Source of the DNA: Deltaproteobacteria bacterium
GTDB lineage: Bacteria > Myxococcota_A > Polyangia > Nannocystales > Nannocystaceae
Assembly: GCA_016709225.1 (NCBI GenBank)
Contig: JADJEE010000002.1
Span: 744,001-808,000, forward strand
Reading direction: 5' to 3'
Length of the DNA stretch: 64,000 nt
Positions 1-12,946 of the stretch are shown one piece after another; within the stretch, counting starts at the first letter, position 1; each line of letters starts with the position of its first letter. The notes beneath the pieces were generated by a model. That model was given only the letters and a program-made list of their open reading frames with translations. It was not told the origin of the DNA and did not search any database. Both the position numbers and the translations under genes were made by a program.

Positions 1-1869
1 GAGGCCCGCATCGTCGCGCAGTTCGAGGCCAGCGGTCGCGAGCACGCCTCGACCACCTGGGCCAGTGCGCGCGCGCGCGTCGACGCCTGGGACGAGCGGT
101 GGCGCGGCAGCTGGGCCGCGGCGTGCGTGGCCGAGCGCGGTCCGCCGCTCGAGCGCGAGCATGCCGCGGGGCCCAGCACGCGCTGCCTCGACACCCAGCG
201 CGAGCTCGCCACCCGCCTGCTCGCGCAGCTCGAGGCCGCCGACGGCGGCATGGTCGACGCATCGCTCACCGCGACCCTCGCACTCGACGACCCACGCGAG
301 TGCGCGGGCCCCTACGAGCTGCGCTCCACCGCGGTCGAGCGCGCGCGCACCGATCAGCGCGCGGCCGCGGTCGAGACCCGCGTGCTCACGATGTTGCAGC
401 GCTGGTCCGAGGCGGCCGCGCGGATCGGTGGCTTCGCCAACGCGCCTGGCAGCTTCGACGACCGCGCGATCGAGGCGGAGCTCTTCCGCCTCGCAGGCGT
501 GACCGATCTCCACGAGGGCCGCACCTCGCTGGGTCGCGCGCGGCTGCGTCGTGCCGTGGTCGCGGCGGCCTCGGCCAAGCACGGCCGCCTCGAGCTGCAG
601 GCGTGGGTGGACCTGTTGGAATCCCTACCCGACACCATCACGAGCAGCGACGAGGCGTTCTCGACGATCGCCGCCGCCGAGTCCGCCATCCTGGCGGTCG
701 GCGACGATGCCGACATGCGCAGGCGCTGGTGGACGGCGCAGGGCCACCTCGAGCTCGCGCTCGGACGCCCCCGCGAAGCCATGGATCGCTACGATCACGC
801 GATCATCGTCAGCGGCGCCGAGCCGCTCTACGCCGCGCGTCTGCAGCAGCATCGCTGTGCCGCCCTGGTCGCGCTCGAGCTGCCGTCCGACGGCTACGAC
901 GCGTGCAACGAGGCCCAACGCGAGCTCGCGACGCTCCTCGGCGACACCCACCCGTGGGTCGGCCTCGCGCTGACGGATCTGGCCGCGGCCCAGATGGCGC
1001 TCGAGCAGCACGGCCCTGCGGTCGCGAGCCTGCTACGGGCGATCGACGTGTTCGATCCGGCGGGCCTGGCCCGCGCGCGCACCATCGTGGCCGACGGCAC
1101 CGCGCCGCAGTGGCGTGGTGAGCTGCCGCCACACCCCGAGCCGCTGGCGAGGGCGCTGAACCGCGTCGGCGTCAGCGAGCGGGCGCAGCGACGCTTCGCG
1201 GCCGCGGCCTCCGCCCACGCCACCGCCGCCGCGCTGCTCTCGACCGTTCACCCTTCGGGGTCGCGCGCGCTCGGCTATCCGCTGCTGAACCTCGGCATCA
1301 CGTTGCTCGACCTGCGGCGGCCCCAGCACGCGCTGCCGCACCTGCGCCGCGCGCTCTCGCTGTGGGAGGACACCCTGGCCGACGACCACCCCGATCTCGC
1401 GCTCGCCCACCTCGCGCTGGCGAACGCGCTCGGCGAGGTCGGTGAGTGGTCGCAAGCTGGCGAGCACTACCAGATCGCCCTGCAGGCGTGGGAGGGCCAG
1501 CTGTCGCCGGATCACCCGCTGCTGGCCTACGCGCTGACCGGGCTGGCGCACGCGCGCATCGAGCTCGACGACGCCAGCGCAGCCATCGATCCGCTCGAGC
1601 GCGCGCTCGAGCTGCGTCGCCACGAACGCGAGGACGCGATGAACGTGGCCGAGACCTCGTGGTGGCTCGCGCGGGCGCTGTTCGTCAGTGGCGCCGACGA
1701 GAGCCGCGCGCTCGAGCTGGCCGGCGCGGCACTGTTCGCCGCCGGCGTCGAGGGCAACGTCGACCCGCTCGAGCTGCGCCGCTGGCTCGCCGGCGGCGAA
1801 ACCCCGGGAATCACCGATCGCTTCGTGCCGGCGGCGCTGGGCGTGATCGATCGGGCGCAGCTGCGGTAG
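1..1869 (+). CDS. TPR-repeat protein, C-terminal part of a probable Ser/Thr protein kinase (5' truncated)
   Basis: The reading frame is open from base 1 to a TAG at 1867-1869, so the start lies outside the window and 622 codons are visible. The first ~100 residues, with patterns such as WASARARVDAWDERW and CLDTQRELATRLL, resemble the linker that follows the kinase domain in myxobacterial Ser/Thr kinases with C-terminal repeats. The rest is alpha-helical with tetratricopeptide repeats of kinesin-light-chain type, clearest over residues ~375-560, each helix pair preceded by a turn such as DDHPDLA or SPDHPLLA. TPRs bind partner proteins. No membrane segment is visible in this part. The kinase identity is inferred from family resemblance, because the catalytic domain is not in the window; a free TPR protein cannot be excluded. 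Confidence 0.75.
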   Translation, partial: EARIVAQFEASGREHASTTWASARARVDAWDERWRGSWAAACVAERGPPLEREHAAGPSTRCLDTQRELATRLLAQLEAADGGMVDASLTATLALDDPRECAGPYELRSTAVERARTDQRAAAVETRVLTMLQRWSEAAARIGGFANAPGSFDDRAIEAELFRLAGVTDLHEGRTSLGRARLRRAVVAAASAKHGRLELQAWVDLLESLPDTITSSDEAFSTIAAAESAILAVGDDADMRRRWWTAQGHLELALGRPREAMDRYDHAIIVSGAEPLYAARLQQHRCAALVALELPSDGYDACNEAQRELATLLGDTHPWVGLALTDLAAAQMALEQHGPAVASLLRAIDVFDPAGLARARTIVADGTAPQWRGELPPHPEPLARALNRVGVSERAQRRFAAAASAHATAAALLSTVHPSGSRALGYPLLNLGITLLDLRRPQHALPHLRRALSLWEDTLADDHPDLALAHLALANALGEVGEWSQAGEHYQIALQAWEGQLSPDHPLLAYALTGLAHARIELDDASAAIDPLERALELRRHEREDAMNVAETSWWLARALFVSGADESRALELAGAALFAAGVEGNVDPLELRRWLAGGETPGITDRFVPAALGVIDRAQLR

Positions 1870-2035
1870 CTGCGGTGCTCGCCGCGCTGCGGGTCCCTCG
1901 CGTGGCGGGGGCGGGCGTCGCGGCGTGGGCGATTCCACCGATCAGATCGGCGACGCCGACAGTCTTCGGGGGCGCCGATGGCCCGGACGCGCTGGGTCGT
2001 CCCGACCACGTCACCGACCTCGGAGAACCCGCCCA

Positions 2036-5000
2036 ATGGCCTTCGTACTTCCGCATCTGCTCCACTCGCAGGTGCTCACGCTCCAGTCTCGCGAGACGCC
2101 AGAGGGGATCCTGTTCACGGTCGCCGCCGAGGGTCCGCTCGACATTCGCTACCCCGGACGCTGGAACCACAGCATCGAAGCCGCGGTCCAGCGCAACAGT
2201 CGATTGGACGGCGGGGGCACGGACGTGCCGACGCCCCCCGGTGGCATCGACACCCCCGGTGGGCCGCGTCGTCCGGGGCCGCGCCCGCCGGCGCAGCCCC
2301 ACAACGGCGTCAATGCGCGCAAGGAACCCCTCACGCTCACGCTGCAGATCTTCGATCCCAGCGGCGCCCGCTTCACGGCCGACGAGGTCACCCTCGCCGA
2401 CCTCGAGAAGTTTCGCGACCCGCGCGGCGCCCCGTTCGGGCGCTGGCGCTTCTCGCTCGCCGGCCACAGCCGGCTCTACCAGCCGAACGCGGCGTTGCAC
2501 GAGAGCGTCGCGCCACTCCCGGGTGTGATCAACCTCGGACTGCTCGAGACAGTGCCGTCGTCCAGCGCGCCACCGCTGGTCGCGAACGCCCGCATCGTCG
2601 GTGACCCGTTCCGCGCGCAGTTCGATCTGAACCGCGTCGGTAGCTTCCGCGCCCAGGTCAGCACGCGTCGGGGCTTCGGCGCGTGGCCGGGATCGATGCG
2701 ATTGCTCGATCCCGACGGCGTCACGGTGGCCAGCTCGAGCGGATCGAACCAGCTCCGGTGCGAAATTCCGCTGGCCCTGCTCGGCCGTTCGCGCGACGCC
2801 GCCGGCCTTCCGCGGCTGTGGACCCTCGAGGCGGTGCAGCCCGGGGGCAGCCGCGGACCCGAGAGCTTCTTGTCCGCGACGGTCGTCGATCCAGGGCGCA
2901 TCCGCGTCGCGCCGCTGCTCGATCGCATCGCCGCGATCACCGGCCCCCACGGCTCGTTCCTCGATCTGCGCGGACGCAACGACGGCGACCAGGTCAAGGT
3001 GATGCTGACGGTCAACGACGTCGTGAGCGCCGAGACCATCGACATGCGGGGAGTCCTGGATGCGCGCCTGCGGGCCGAGCACGAGACCGTCGACATCGTC
3101 GCGGGTGAGCCGAAGGTGCTCTACGCCGGACCGGCGGCGCTCGACTACGGGCTCACGCTCGACGTCGACGGGTTCGCGCTGCGCTCGCTCGATGTCGCGT
3201 TCGGCCCGTCGAGCGCGCTCGCGCAGGCGCCTGCGATCCGCTTGTCTGCGACCGCCAACGGGCACATCGCCGTGCGCTGGCGCGACGTGACCGTCGCCCG
3301 GGTCGAGCTGCGTGACGGGCGATTCGCGATGGAGGTCGGCGTACAGATCGATCCCGATGGCACACCCCGCATCGTCCACCAAGTGCCCGAGTCGGTGCTC
3401 GACGTCGACCTCGACGGCGTTGCACTGGCGAGCCTCGCGGCGCTCCCGGTGTTCGCCGGCGTCACCGCGTTGGTGCTGACGGAGTACCTCGAATCAACGC
3501 TCAACCACCGCTTCGTCACCGCCGCGCAGCAGCTGTTCGCGGACCCGTCGCTCGCGTGCCGTCTGCTGATGACGACCTTCGGTACCCATCTGACGTACCT
3601 GCAGCCGCGCTGGGAGGGGAACGACGTGCTGTTCGAGCACGTCGCGGCCGCCGAGCCGGAGCCCCAGCCGCGACGCGACTACGCCGGCGCGATCGGCCGC
3701 ACGCCGCTCTCGACGGGTGGGCTTCAGCGCTTCCTGCCGCCGTCGCTGGGCAACACGTGGAAGGCCGACAACCTCCGCGCGAAGATCGACCACATCGTGG
3801 TCGTGATGATGGAGAACCGCTCGTACGACCACGTGTTGGGCTACCGCGCGCGCGCGCCGATCTCCGATGGTGCCGATGGACTGACGCCCGAACTGGTCGC
3901 AGCGATCGACGCCGCTGCGCTCGCGGTGCAGCCGCTCCCGGCCGCCGAGCCGGGCACCGAGCCACTACCGCCCGTGCACCCGCTGCGCCGTGCGGCATTC
4001 GAAGCCAACGCGGCGCAGCGACGCACGCGGATCCCCACGGGCGTCGGCCACGAGCTGGCCGATGTCACGCAGCAGCTCGCAGGGCGCGTCAGCGGTCCCG
4101 CCGGCACGACCATCAACGACCCCCGCGGCTTCATGGAGAACTTCCGCGAGACCAAGCTGCACGGCAAGCCCGAGGGCGAAGTCGGCTGCACGCCGTTCAC
4201 CGTGCTCGGGTACTACGAGAAGAACGAAGCCGAGGGCGTCGACGACCTGCCGGTCACCGCCTTCTTCGCCGAGCACTACGCCTACTGCGACCGCTACTTC
4301 TGCTCGCACCCCGGCCCCACACTGCCCAACCGGATGTACTCGTTGACCGGCGACGTCCAGTACGACCGCCTGGGTGTCCCCATCCTCGACAACAACGCGG
4401 GGGACAACTTCCTCTTGTCGCGCGCGACCACGATCTACGACGTGCTCACGCGGCATGGCGTCGGCTGGCGGGTCTACGAGTCGTTCCCCTCGGTCACGAT
4501 GCTGCGGATGTTCGCGCGCTATGCCACCGACGACGTGCACATCCGGCCGCTCGACGAGCTCGCCGAGCACGTGCGCGCCGGAGACCTGCCCGCGTTCACG
4601 GTCATCGAGCCCGCGATGCACCACTACCCCGAAGACGACGACCATCCGCCCGCGGACATGTACCAAGGGCAGCACTTCCTGCGTCGCGTCTACCAGGCGC
4701 TGCGGTCGAACCCCGACACCTGGGCGCGGACGCTGCTCGTCATCACGTACGACGAGCACGGCGGCCTCTACGACCACGTGATCCCGCCGATCGCAGACGT
4801 CCTCGATCGCAACGCGGCGGGCGGCAACGAGCGGCCGCCGACCGGCGCCGGGGTCGACGTACCGGCGGCGCCCAACCCCCGCGGCACGCGCGTATCGGAC
4901 CGCGTGCTCACGACCGTCGGCGGCGTCGCGCACGGGTTTCACGTCGCGCCGAACCTCGGTGCGCTCGTCGATCTCGCCGCCGACCCGACCCCCGACACCG

Positions 5001-5410
5001 ACGCCAGCCCGCCACCGTCCCCACCGACGACGCTCCACATCCCCTACGGCGTGCGCGTGCCGACGTTCGTGATCTCGCCGTGGGTGACGCCCGGCAAGGG
5101 CCCCTCGGTGGTGCTCGATCACTGCTCGATCCTCAAGACCGTGCTCGCGCGCTTCTGCGGTGACACGCGCCCGTTTCTCTCGGATCGCGTGCACGCGTCG
5201 CACAGCTTCGAGAGCTTCCTCGAGGCGCCCACGCGCCAGCCCGATCCCGGGCCGCCGCCGGAGCTACTCGCGTTGACCGACGCCCCGACGCCGCGGGTCT
5301 CGGCCACGAGCGCGATCGTCACGCCGCCGCTGTCGCGCCGACGCATGCGCGACATGGCGGTCGACTACCACGACATCTCGGGCTACCTCGCGCGAGGCCT
5401 CGGCCGCTAG
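2036..5410 (+). CDS. Phospholipase C / acid phosphatase-type phosphoesterase with a long unknown N-terminal half
   Basis: The protein has 1124 residues from the ATG at 2036, which has GGAGAA eight bases upstream; an in-frame codon at 1925 is upstream of this site and rejected as start. Residues ~580-1100 match the phosphoesterase family of bacterial phospholipases C and AcpA-like acid phosphatases. The signature KIDHIVVVMMENRSYDH opens the domain, and ENRSYDH carries the expected metal and nucleophile residues. YDEHGGLYDH, SPWVTPG and DHCSILKTVLARFCG follow in the usual order. These enzymes hydrolyse phosphodiester or phosphomonoester bonds, often of phospholipids. Family members are normally ~450-700 residues and exported. 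Here a 580-residue beta-rich N-terminal half of unknown function precedes the enzyme, and no signal peptide is visible. It sits upstream of two giant paralogous proteins. The substrate is unknown. Confidence 0.88.
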   Translation: MAFVLPHLLHSQVLTLQSRETPEGILFTVAAEGPLDIRYPGRWNHSIEAAVQRNSRLDGGGTDVPTPPGGIDTPGGPRRPGPRPPAQPHNGVNARKEPLTLTLQIFDPSGARFTADEVTLADLEKFRDPRGAPFGRWRFSLAGHSRLYQPNAALHESVAPLPGVINLGLLETVPSSSAPPLVANARIVGDPFRAQFDLNRVGSFRAQVSTRRGFGAWPGSMRLLDPDGVTVASSSGSNQLRCEIPLALLGRSRDAAGLPRLWTLEAVQPGGSRGPESFLSATVVDPGRIRVAPLLDRIAAITGPHGSFLDLRGRNDGDQVKVMLTVNDVVSAETIDMRGVLDARLRAEHETVDIVAGEPKVLYAGPAALDYGLTLDVDGFALRSLDVAFGPSSALAQAPAIRLSATANGHIAVRWRDVTVARVELRDGRFAMEVGVQIDPDGTPRIVHQVPESVLDVDLDGVALASLAALPVFAGVTALVLTEYLESTLNHRFVTAAQQLFADPSLACRLLMTTFGTHLTYLQPRWEGNDVLFEHVAAAEPEPQPRRDYAGAIGRTPLSTGGLQRFLPPSLGNTWKADNLRAKIDHIVVVMMENRSYDHVLGYRARAPISDGADGLTPELVAAIDAAALAVQPLPAAEPGTEPLPPVHPLRRAAFEANAAQRRTRIPTGVGHELADVTQQLAGRVSGPAGTTINDPRGFMENFRETKLHGKPEGEVGCTPFTVLGYYEKNEAEGVDDLPVTAFFAEHYAYCDRYFCSHPGPTLPNRMYSLTGDVQYDRLGVPILDNNAGDNFLLSRATTIYDVLTRHGVGWRVYESFPSVTMLRMFARYATDDVHIRPLDELAEHVRAGDLPAFTVIEPAMHHYPEDDDHPPADMYQGQHFLRRVYQALRSNPDTWARTLLVITYDEHGGLYDHVIPPIADVLDRNAAGGNERPPTGAGVDVPAAPNPRGTRVSDRVLTTVGGVAHGFHVAPNLGALVDLAADPTPDTDASPPPSPPTTLHIPYGVRVPTFVISPWVTPGKGPSVVLDHCSILKTVLARFCGDTRPFLSDRVHASHSFESFLEAPTRQPDPGPPPELLALTDAPTPRVSATSAIVTPPLSRRRMRDMAVDYHDISGYLARGLGR

Positions 5411-5444
5411 CGATCCCCTCGCGCGCTGCTTTGCGGTGGGGGCC

Positions 5445-6140
5445 TCACCACGGCAGCCGCCCGCCCTTCCAGTCGAGGAACTCGCCGGAGTCGGCGAGCG
5501 TGGCCGCGTCGGTCTCCCGCAGGATTCCGCGCACGGAGTCCGCGACCGGCGTGGGTGCATGGGGCCCGCCCATGTCGGTCTGCACCCAGCCGGGGTTGAT
5601 GACCACCGAGATGATTCCCTCGCGGCGCAGGTCGACCGCCAGCGAGCGCGACATCATGTCGAGCGCGGCCTTGGACATGCGATAGGCGTAGTAGCCACCG
5701 CTGCCGTTGTCGGCGATCGAGCCCATCCCCGAGGTGACGTGCACGAGCTTCTTGGTGGTGCCGCGGCGCAGGTGGGGCAGCAGCGCGATCGACAGCCGCA
5801 GCGGGCCCATCGCGTTGATGTCGAAGGTGGTCGCGACGTCGCCGAGCTCGAGGTCTTCGGCCATCTGTCCGAGGCTCTGGGTCGGCCCGCCGTAGGAGCC
5901 GGCGACGTTGAACAGGGTGTCGATCGCCCCGTCGCCGAGCGCGTGCGCGAGCGCTTCGACGGTTGCGGCGCGGGTGACATCGACCTCATGGATGCGCACG
6001 CGATCCCCCGCCAAAGCAGCGAGCTGCGTGGCCGCGCCGGGGTCGCGCACGCAGGCCTCGACCACGTCGCCACGGGCCTGGAGCTGCCGCACCAGCTCGA
6101 GTCCGATCCCACGGTTCGCCCCGGTCACGACGGCTCGCAT
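5445..6140 (-). CDS. Short-chain dehydrogenase/reductase (SDR)
   Basis: This is a 231-residue classical SDR, close to the usual ~250. The N-terminus MRAVVTGANRGIG contains the TGxxxGIG dinucleotide-binding turn, and NVAG stands where NNAG is usual. A Ser in the HVTSGMGS strand and the YRMSK sequence (YxxxK) supply the catalytic Ser, Tyr and Lys. SDRs of this kind reduce carbonyls or oxidise alcohols with NAD(P)H; the substrate cannot be read from the sequence. The gene lies antisense between the phospholipase gene (34 bp away, convergent) and the first giant paralog, so it interrupts an otherwise rightward run. The last residues end in WKGGRLPW, a tail seen in SDRs annotated as carbonyl reductase-like. 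Confidence 0.93.
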   Translation of the reverse strand: MRAVVTGANRGIGLELVRQLQARGDVVEACVRDPGAATQLAALAGDRVRIHEVDVTRAATVEALAHALGDGAIDTLFNVAGSYGGPTQSLGQMAEDLELGDVATTFDINAMGPLRLSIALLPHLRRGTTKKLVHVTSGMGSIADNGSGGYYAYRMSKAALDMMSRSLAVDLRREGIISVVINPGWVQTDMGGPHAPTPVADSVRGILRETDAATLADSGEFLDWKGGRLPW

Positions 6141-6444
6141 GCCGTCATCCTACGGCCCATCGGGTGCTCGCCGCAGCACCAGGCGCACACGGCTCGGCGG
6201 TCGGCCCACCGCAACGACGCACGGCCGTGACGGATGCCCGCGGCCGCCCGCCCCTGCGGTGCGTGGGGCTCCGTCGGGCGGCTCGGGCAACCGCTGCGCC
6301 GCCGCAGTGATCGTTCGATCGGCGACGCCGCCACGTTGGCGCCGAACGTGTGGTCGTCGACCTCCGTGCCCGTGCTTGCAGCCGCAACAGCGGGCCTGCG
6401 ATGATGCGCGGGGCTCGGGTCGATCGCCGGCCCCGTCGCACGCG
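6141..6444. other. Intergenic region without a recognised gene
   Basis: These 304 bases separate the start of the leftward SDR gene from the rightward start at 6445, so promoters for both are expected here. I see no convincing -35/-10 pair, no RNA gene and no repeat. The open frame that continues upstream from 6445 translates into an Arg/Pro/Ser-rich shadow and shows no conserved pattern. Confidence 0.5.
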
Positions 6445-8514
6445 ATGCTCGATGCTGGGCGCGCGCCCGCCCTGCGCCGCGGGCTGAATCTCTTCTTCGA
6501 TCACGCCGACACCGGCGTGGTCTACGTCGCCGCGCAGGTGCCGGGGCTGGCGCACAACCCTGACCCGCAGCTGTCGCTGTGGATGTTCCGCGATCGCGAC
6601 GACGGTGGCGCACTGCTGCAGCTCGAGGGCACGCTCGCCCCCGATCCCGAGGCACTCGCGGCACTGCCCACCGAGCTGGTGTCGCTCGGCTGGCAGCCGC
6701 CCGACGGCGCCGCGCCGATCCTCGCGCGGCCGCCGTGGCGCGCCGGTGAGGTGCGGCTGTTCGGCTTCCTCGGCGATGCACCGCTCGCGCCGACCGTGCT
6801 CGCCACCGGCGCACCTTCGCTGCTCGGTGATCCCCGCGTGGTGATCGCGGCGCGCCTGGGTCGCGACGCCGCGGCGCTGGCCGAGGCGGCGTTGCACGGC
6901 GACGCGCTGCCCACGGTGTTGATGTTCGACCTCGAGACCGTCGGGCTGGCGGGCCCGCTCGGCATCGAGGCCGAGGCCGACCTGCAGGCGATCCACGATC
7001 GGCTCACCGCGGCCGGGGCCCTCACCACACCGTACGGCGCGGCAAAGATCAGCGCGACGTGGGAGGAGTACCTGCGCGACGGGCTCATCCGTGTGGAGGT
7101 CGTCGACGAGGCCGGCGAGCTCGAGGGTCGTCGCGGCGAGGCGATGCGACGCATCGGCGAGGAGCTGCTGCGCACCATGCTGACGCCCGAGCCACCGCCA
7201 TCGGCACCCCCGCAGCTCGACGACCGCGCGGTCGCACCGATCGAGCTCTCGTTCCGCCTCACGATGCGGCGCGAAGAGCTCGCCACCCACAAGCGCTGGA
7301 GCTTCCGCGAGCGCGCCGCGATTCCCGTGCGCTACACCGCTGCCGCGAGCCTCCTCGATCTCCTGCGCGACAGCCCCCTCGAGCGGCACGTGCACACCGT
7401 CGACCTCGCCGTCGCGCCGCGCCGCGTGTTGGTCCGGGCCGAGCCCGAGCTCGCGGCCCTCGGCGTGGCCGCGCTGGAGGTCGACGTGCGGCCCGAGGGT
7501 CAGGGCGACGCGCAGTCGCAGGTCGTACTCACCGACGACGCCCCCGAACAGGAACTCGAGGTCGAGCGCGAGGCCTTCGCCCCGCTCGAGCTGCGGGTCC
7601 GCGCGCGCTTCGACCCCACCGCAACCGCGCAGCCCGACCGCGAGACCCCCTGGATGCCCATCGATGGCAGCCTCGCGGTGGTGTCGGCGCGACGCCTGTT
7701 CCCACCGCGCACACTGACGTGCGTGCTGGGGCGCTGCGAGCTCGATTGGATCGAGCGGGTCGAGCTCTCGTTCGGCAGCGTCGGAAGTGTCACGCGCATG
7801 GCCGCGCTCGACGCCTCGCACCGCGCCTGCGAGCTCTACCTGCCGGGCGCCGGCGACGAGCCCATCGCGCTGCGGGTGCACTGGCGCGGCGCCCCCGACG
7901 AGCCCTCGGCGCTCGAGCCCGAGCGCGTGCTCGAGGGCGACCTGGTGGTGCTCGACAGCCCGTTCGGCGCCTCGGTCTCGGTGTTGTGCGTGCCGCTGCC
8001 GCGCGATGACCTCGCCGGCATCACCCTCGAGCTGCAGCTCGACGATCCCGGCGCCGACACCCAGAGCGCGCGCACGCGGACGCTCGCGTGGGACGGCGAG
8101 GATCGAACGCCGCGGATGGCCCACCTGCGTCGCCGCGACGATCAGCCCGCGCGCTACCGCCATCGCACCACCTTCGTGCGCCTCGATGGTGGCGTCGAGC
8201 GCGGGCCCTGGATCGCCGGCGAGCAGCCCTCGCTGGTGCTGGGCGGCGAAGGCTTCGAGGTCACCACCTGCGAGGTCCATGCGATCGGCGGGCCCGCGGC
8301 CCGCGGCAGCTTCGCGGTCGCGCTCGAGCTGCGCGCCGGCGAGCACCACAGCCACGCGATGATCGACAGCGGCCCCGATCACGCCAAGCTCGTGCTCGCC
8401 CATCCCGCCGGCCTCGTGCCCGCGCTCCACGTGCAGGAATTCATGAACGACGGCAGCACGCGCGAGCGCGTGTTCGACCCGGCCCCGCCCCTTGTCGTGC
8501 TCCCCACCGACTGA
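6445..8514 (+). CDS. Giant paralogous family member 1 (unrecognised beta-rich multidomain protein)
   Basis: The protein has 689 residues from ATG 6445, the first plausible start after the SDR gene. I do not recognise a named family. It is homologous to eight other products in this window. The shared blocks seen here are an N-terminal strand region (LNLFFDHADTGVVYVAAQ), the central block GEVRLFGFLGD...GAPSLLGDPRV...ARLGRDAAAL, and a C-terminal Ig-like module ending YRHRTTFVRLDGGVERGPW. The region between is beta-rich and less conserved. There is no signal peptide, lipobox or membrane segment. The next member starts 26 bases downstream, so the two are probably co-transcribed. No Shine-Dalgarno sequence is obvious before 6445, so the exact start is uncertain. 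Confidence 0.7.
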   Translation: MLDAGRAPALRRGLNLFFDHADTGVVYVAAQVPGLAHNPDPQLSLWMFRDRDDGGALLQLEGTLAPDPEALAALPTELVSLGWQPPDGAAPILARPPWRAGEVRLFGFLGDAPLAPTVLATGAPSLLGDPRVVIAARLGRDAAALAEAALHGDALPTVLMFDLETVGLAGPLGIEAEADLQAIHDRLTAAGALTTPYGAAKISATWEEYLRDGLIRVEVVDEAGELEGRRGEAMRRIGEELLRTMLTPEPPPSAPPQLDDRAVAPIELSFRLTMRREELATHKRWSFRERAAIPVRYTAAASLLDLLRDSPLERHVHTVDLAVAPRRVLVRAEPELAALGVAALEVDVRPEGQGDAQSQVVLTDDAPEQELEVEREAFAPLELRVRARFDPTATAQPDRETPWMPIDGSLAVVSARRLFPPRTLTCVLGRCELDWIERVELSFGSVGSVTRMAALDASHRACELYLPGAGDEPIALRVHWRGAPDEPSALEPERVLEGDLVVLDSPFGASVSVLCVPLPRDDLAGITLELQLDDPGADTQSARTRTLAWDGEDRTPRMAHLRRRDDQPARYRHRTTFVRLDGGVERGPWIAGEQPSLVLGGEGFEVTTCEVHAIGGPAARGSFAVALELRAGEHHSHAMIDSGPDHAKLVLAHPAGLVPALHVQEFMNDGSTRERVFDPAPPLVVLPTD

Positions 8515-8540
8515 CCACCCGACGCCCCGGATCCGCACCC

Positions 8541-11957
<3,417 letters not shown>

Positions 11958-11998
11958 GCGTGCGAGGTCGCCTGTGGCGCGCGGCCCTGCTCGCGCGC

Positions 11999-12865
11999 AT
12001 GGGCGACGACGCGCGCACGATCGCAGACCGCCTCGCGGACGCGTGCCGCTTCGGTGACGCGCGCTCGTGCTTCGACGCCGGCGCGCCACTGCAGCTCACC
12101 GTCGACGCGCCGGGCCCTGCAGGGCTGCGCGCGGGCGTGCGCCTGGGCCCGCGCTTCGACCCCCGCCAGGTCGAGGGGCTGGTCGCGTCGCCGGCCTGCG
12201 AGCAGCTCGAGCGTCGCCTCGCCGCGCTGCCCGAGGGTGACCACCCGAGCCTCGGCGCGTGGTTGTTCTGGACCGCCCTGCGCACCTCGGTCTTCGTCGA
12301 CCTGCGCGACCCCGATGCCGGCCATGCCCACGCCCGCCTCGCGCGGGTGCTGACGCCCGACGAGGCCGCGCGCCTGCACGCGTGGACGCCTCGGCTGGCG
12401 GGCGCGCGCCCGTGGGCACTGCGGCTCGAGGCCGACACCGACGGACTACGCCGCGTGCACGTGCACTGGTTGCTCGACCGCCGCGCGTCGATCGTCGCGC
12501 TCGCAGAGGCGGTCGCACCGGGCCGCTGGCCGCTCGCCGCCCGCAGCCTCGCGACGCTCATCCGCGACCCCGCCCGCAGCGGTCGCTTCGTGATCGCGAC
12601 CCCGCTCGATGCCCACTCCAGCGCAGCGCTACGACTGTCGACCACTGGCTTCGCCCTCGTGCCCGAGGACGATGCCAAGCAGCGCGCGATCGGGCGCGCC
12701 AGCGGCGAGCACGGTGGCGATCGCAGCTTCGTCGAGGCGATGTGGAGCCTCGCACGGACCGACGCACCGCCGCGCTGGCGCGTGGGCCGGGCCTGCGGGG
12801 TGCACGTCGACGACGCCGTGCGGCTGCGGTGGTTCCTGACGCCGTGGGTCCAGCCCGCGGCGTGA
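11999..12865 (+). CDS. Hypothetical protein of unknown function
   Basis: The product has 288 residues from ATG 11999; a GTG at 11960, two bases after the stop of the preceding gene, would add 13 residues (VRGRLWRAALLAR) and is the main alternative. I do not recognise the family. It is a soluble, Arg-rich alpha/beta protein without signal peptide or membrane segment. Recognisable stretches include GRFVIATPLDAHSSAALRL, GFALVPEDDAKQRAIGR and ACGVHVDDAVRLRWFL, which look like strand-helix units of a compact domain. It is the last gene of the rightward run that starts with the two giant paralogs and is very close to its upstream neighbour, so co-expression is likely. Its strand bias and high third-position GC support it as a real gene. 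Confidence 0.6.
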   Translation: MGDDARTIADRLADACRFGDARSCFDAGAPLQLTVDAPGPAGLRAGVRLGPRFDPRQVEGLVASPACEQLERRLAALPEGDHPSLGAWLFWTALRTSVFVDLRDPDAGHAHARLARVLTPDEAARLHAWTPRLAGARPWALRLEADTDGLRRVHVHWLLDRRASIVALAEAVAPGRWPLAARSLATLIRDPARSGRFVIATPLDAHSSAALRLSTTGFALVPEDDAKQRAIGRASGEHGGDRSFVEAMWSLARTDAPPRWRVGRACGVHVDDAVRLRWFLTPWVQPAA

Positions 12866-12946
12866 AGGCGGCCCTTGCGGACCCTCCCCCGCAGCTCCTG
12901 CACGTCGCCGTCGGATCCGCTCGCCAAGGGGCGCTACCATGCGCGC

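Noticed and set aside
1925..2035. A longer N-terminus for the phospholipase gene
   Set aside because: The added 37 residues are Arg/Gly-rich, and the ATG at 2036 has a well placed Shine-Dalgarno sequence.
5908..6444. An N-terminal extension of giant paralog 1 into the SDR gene
   Set aside because: The extension lies antisense to a conserved SDR and shows no family similarity.
6145..8538. A 797-codon minus-strand frame opposite giant paralog 1
   Set aside because: It carries no motif, and the plus-strand product matches the paralogous family over its whole length.
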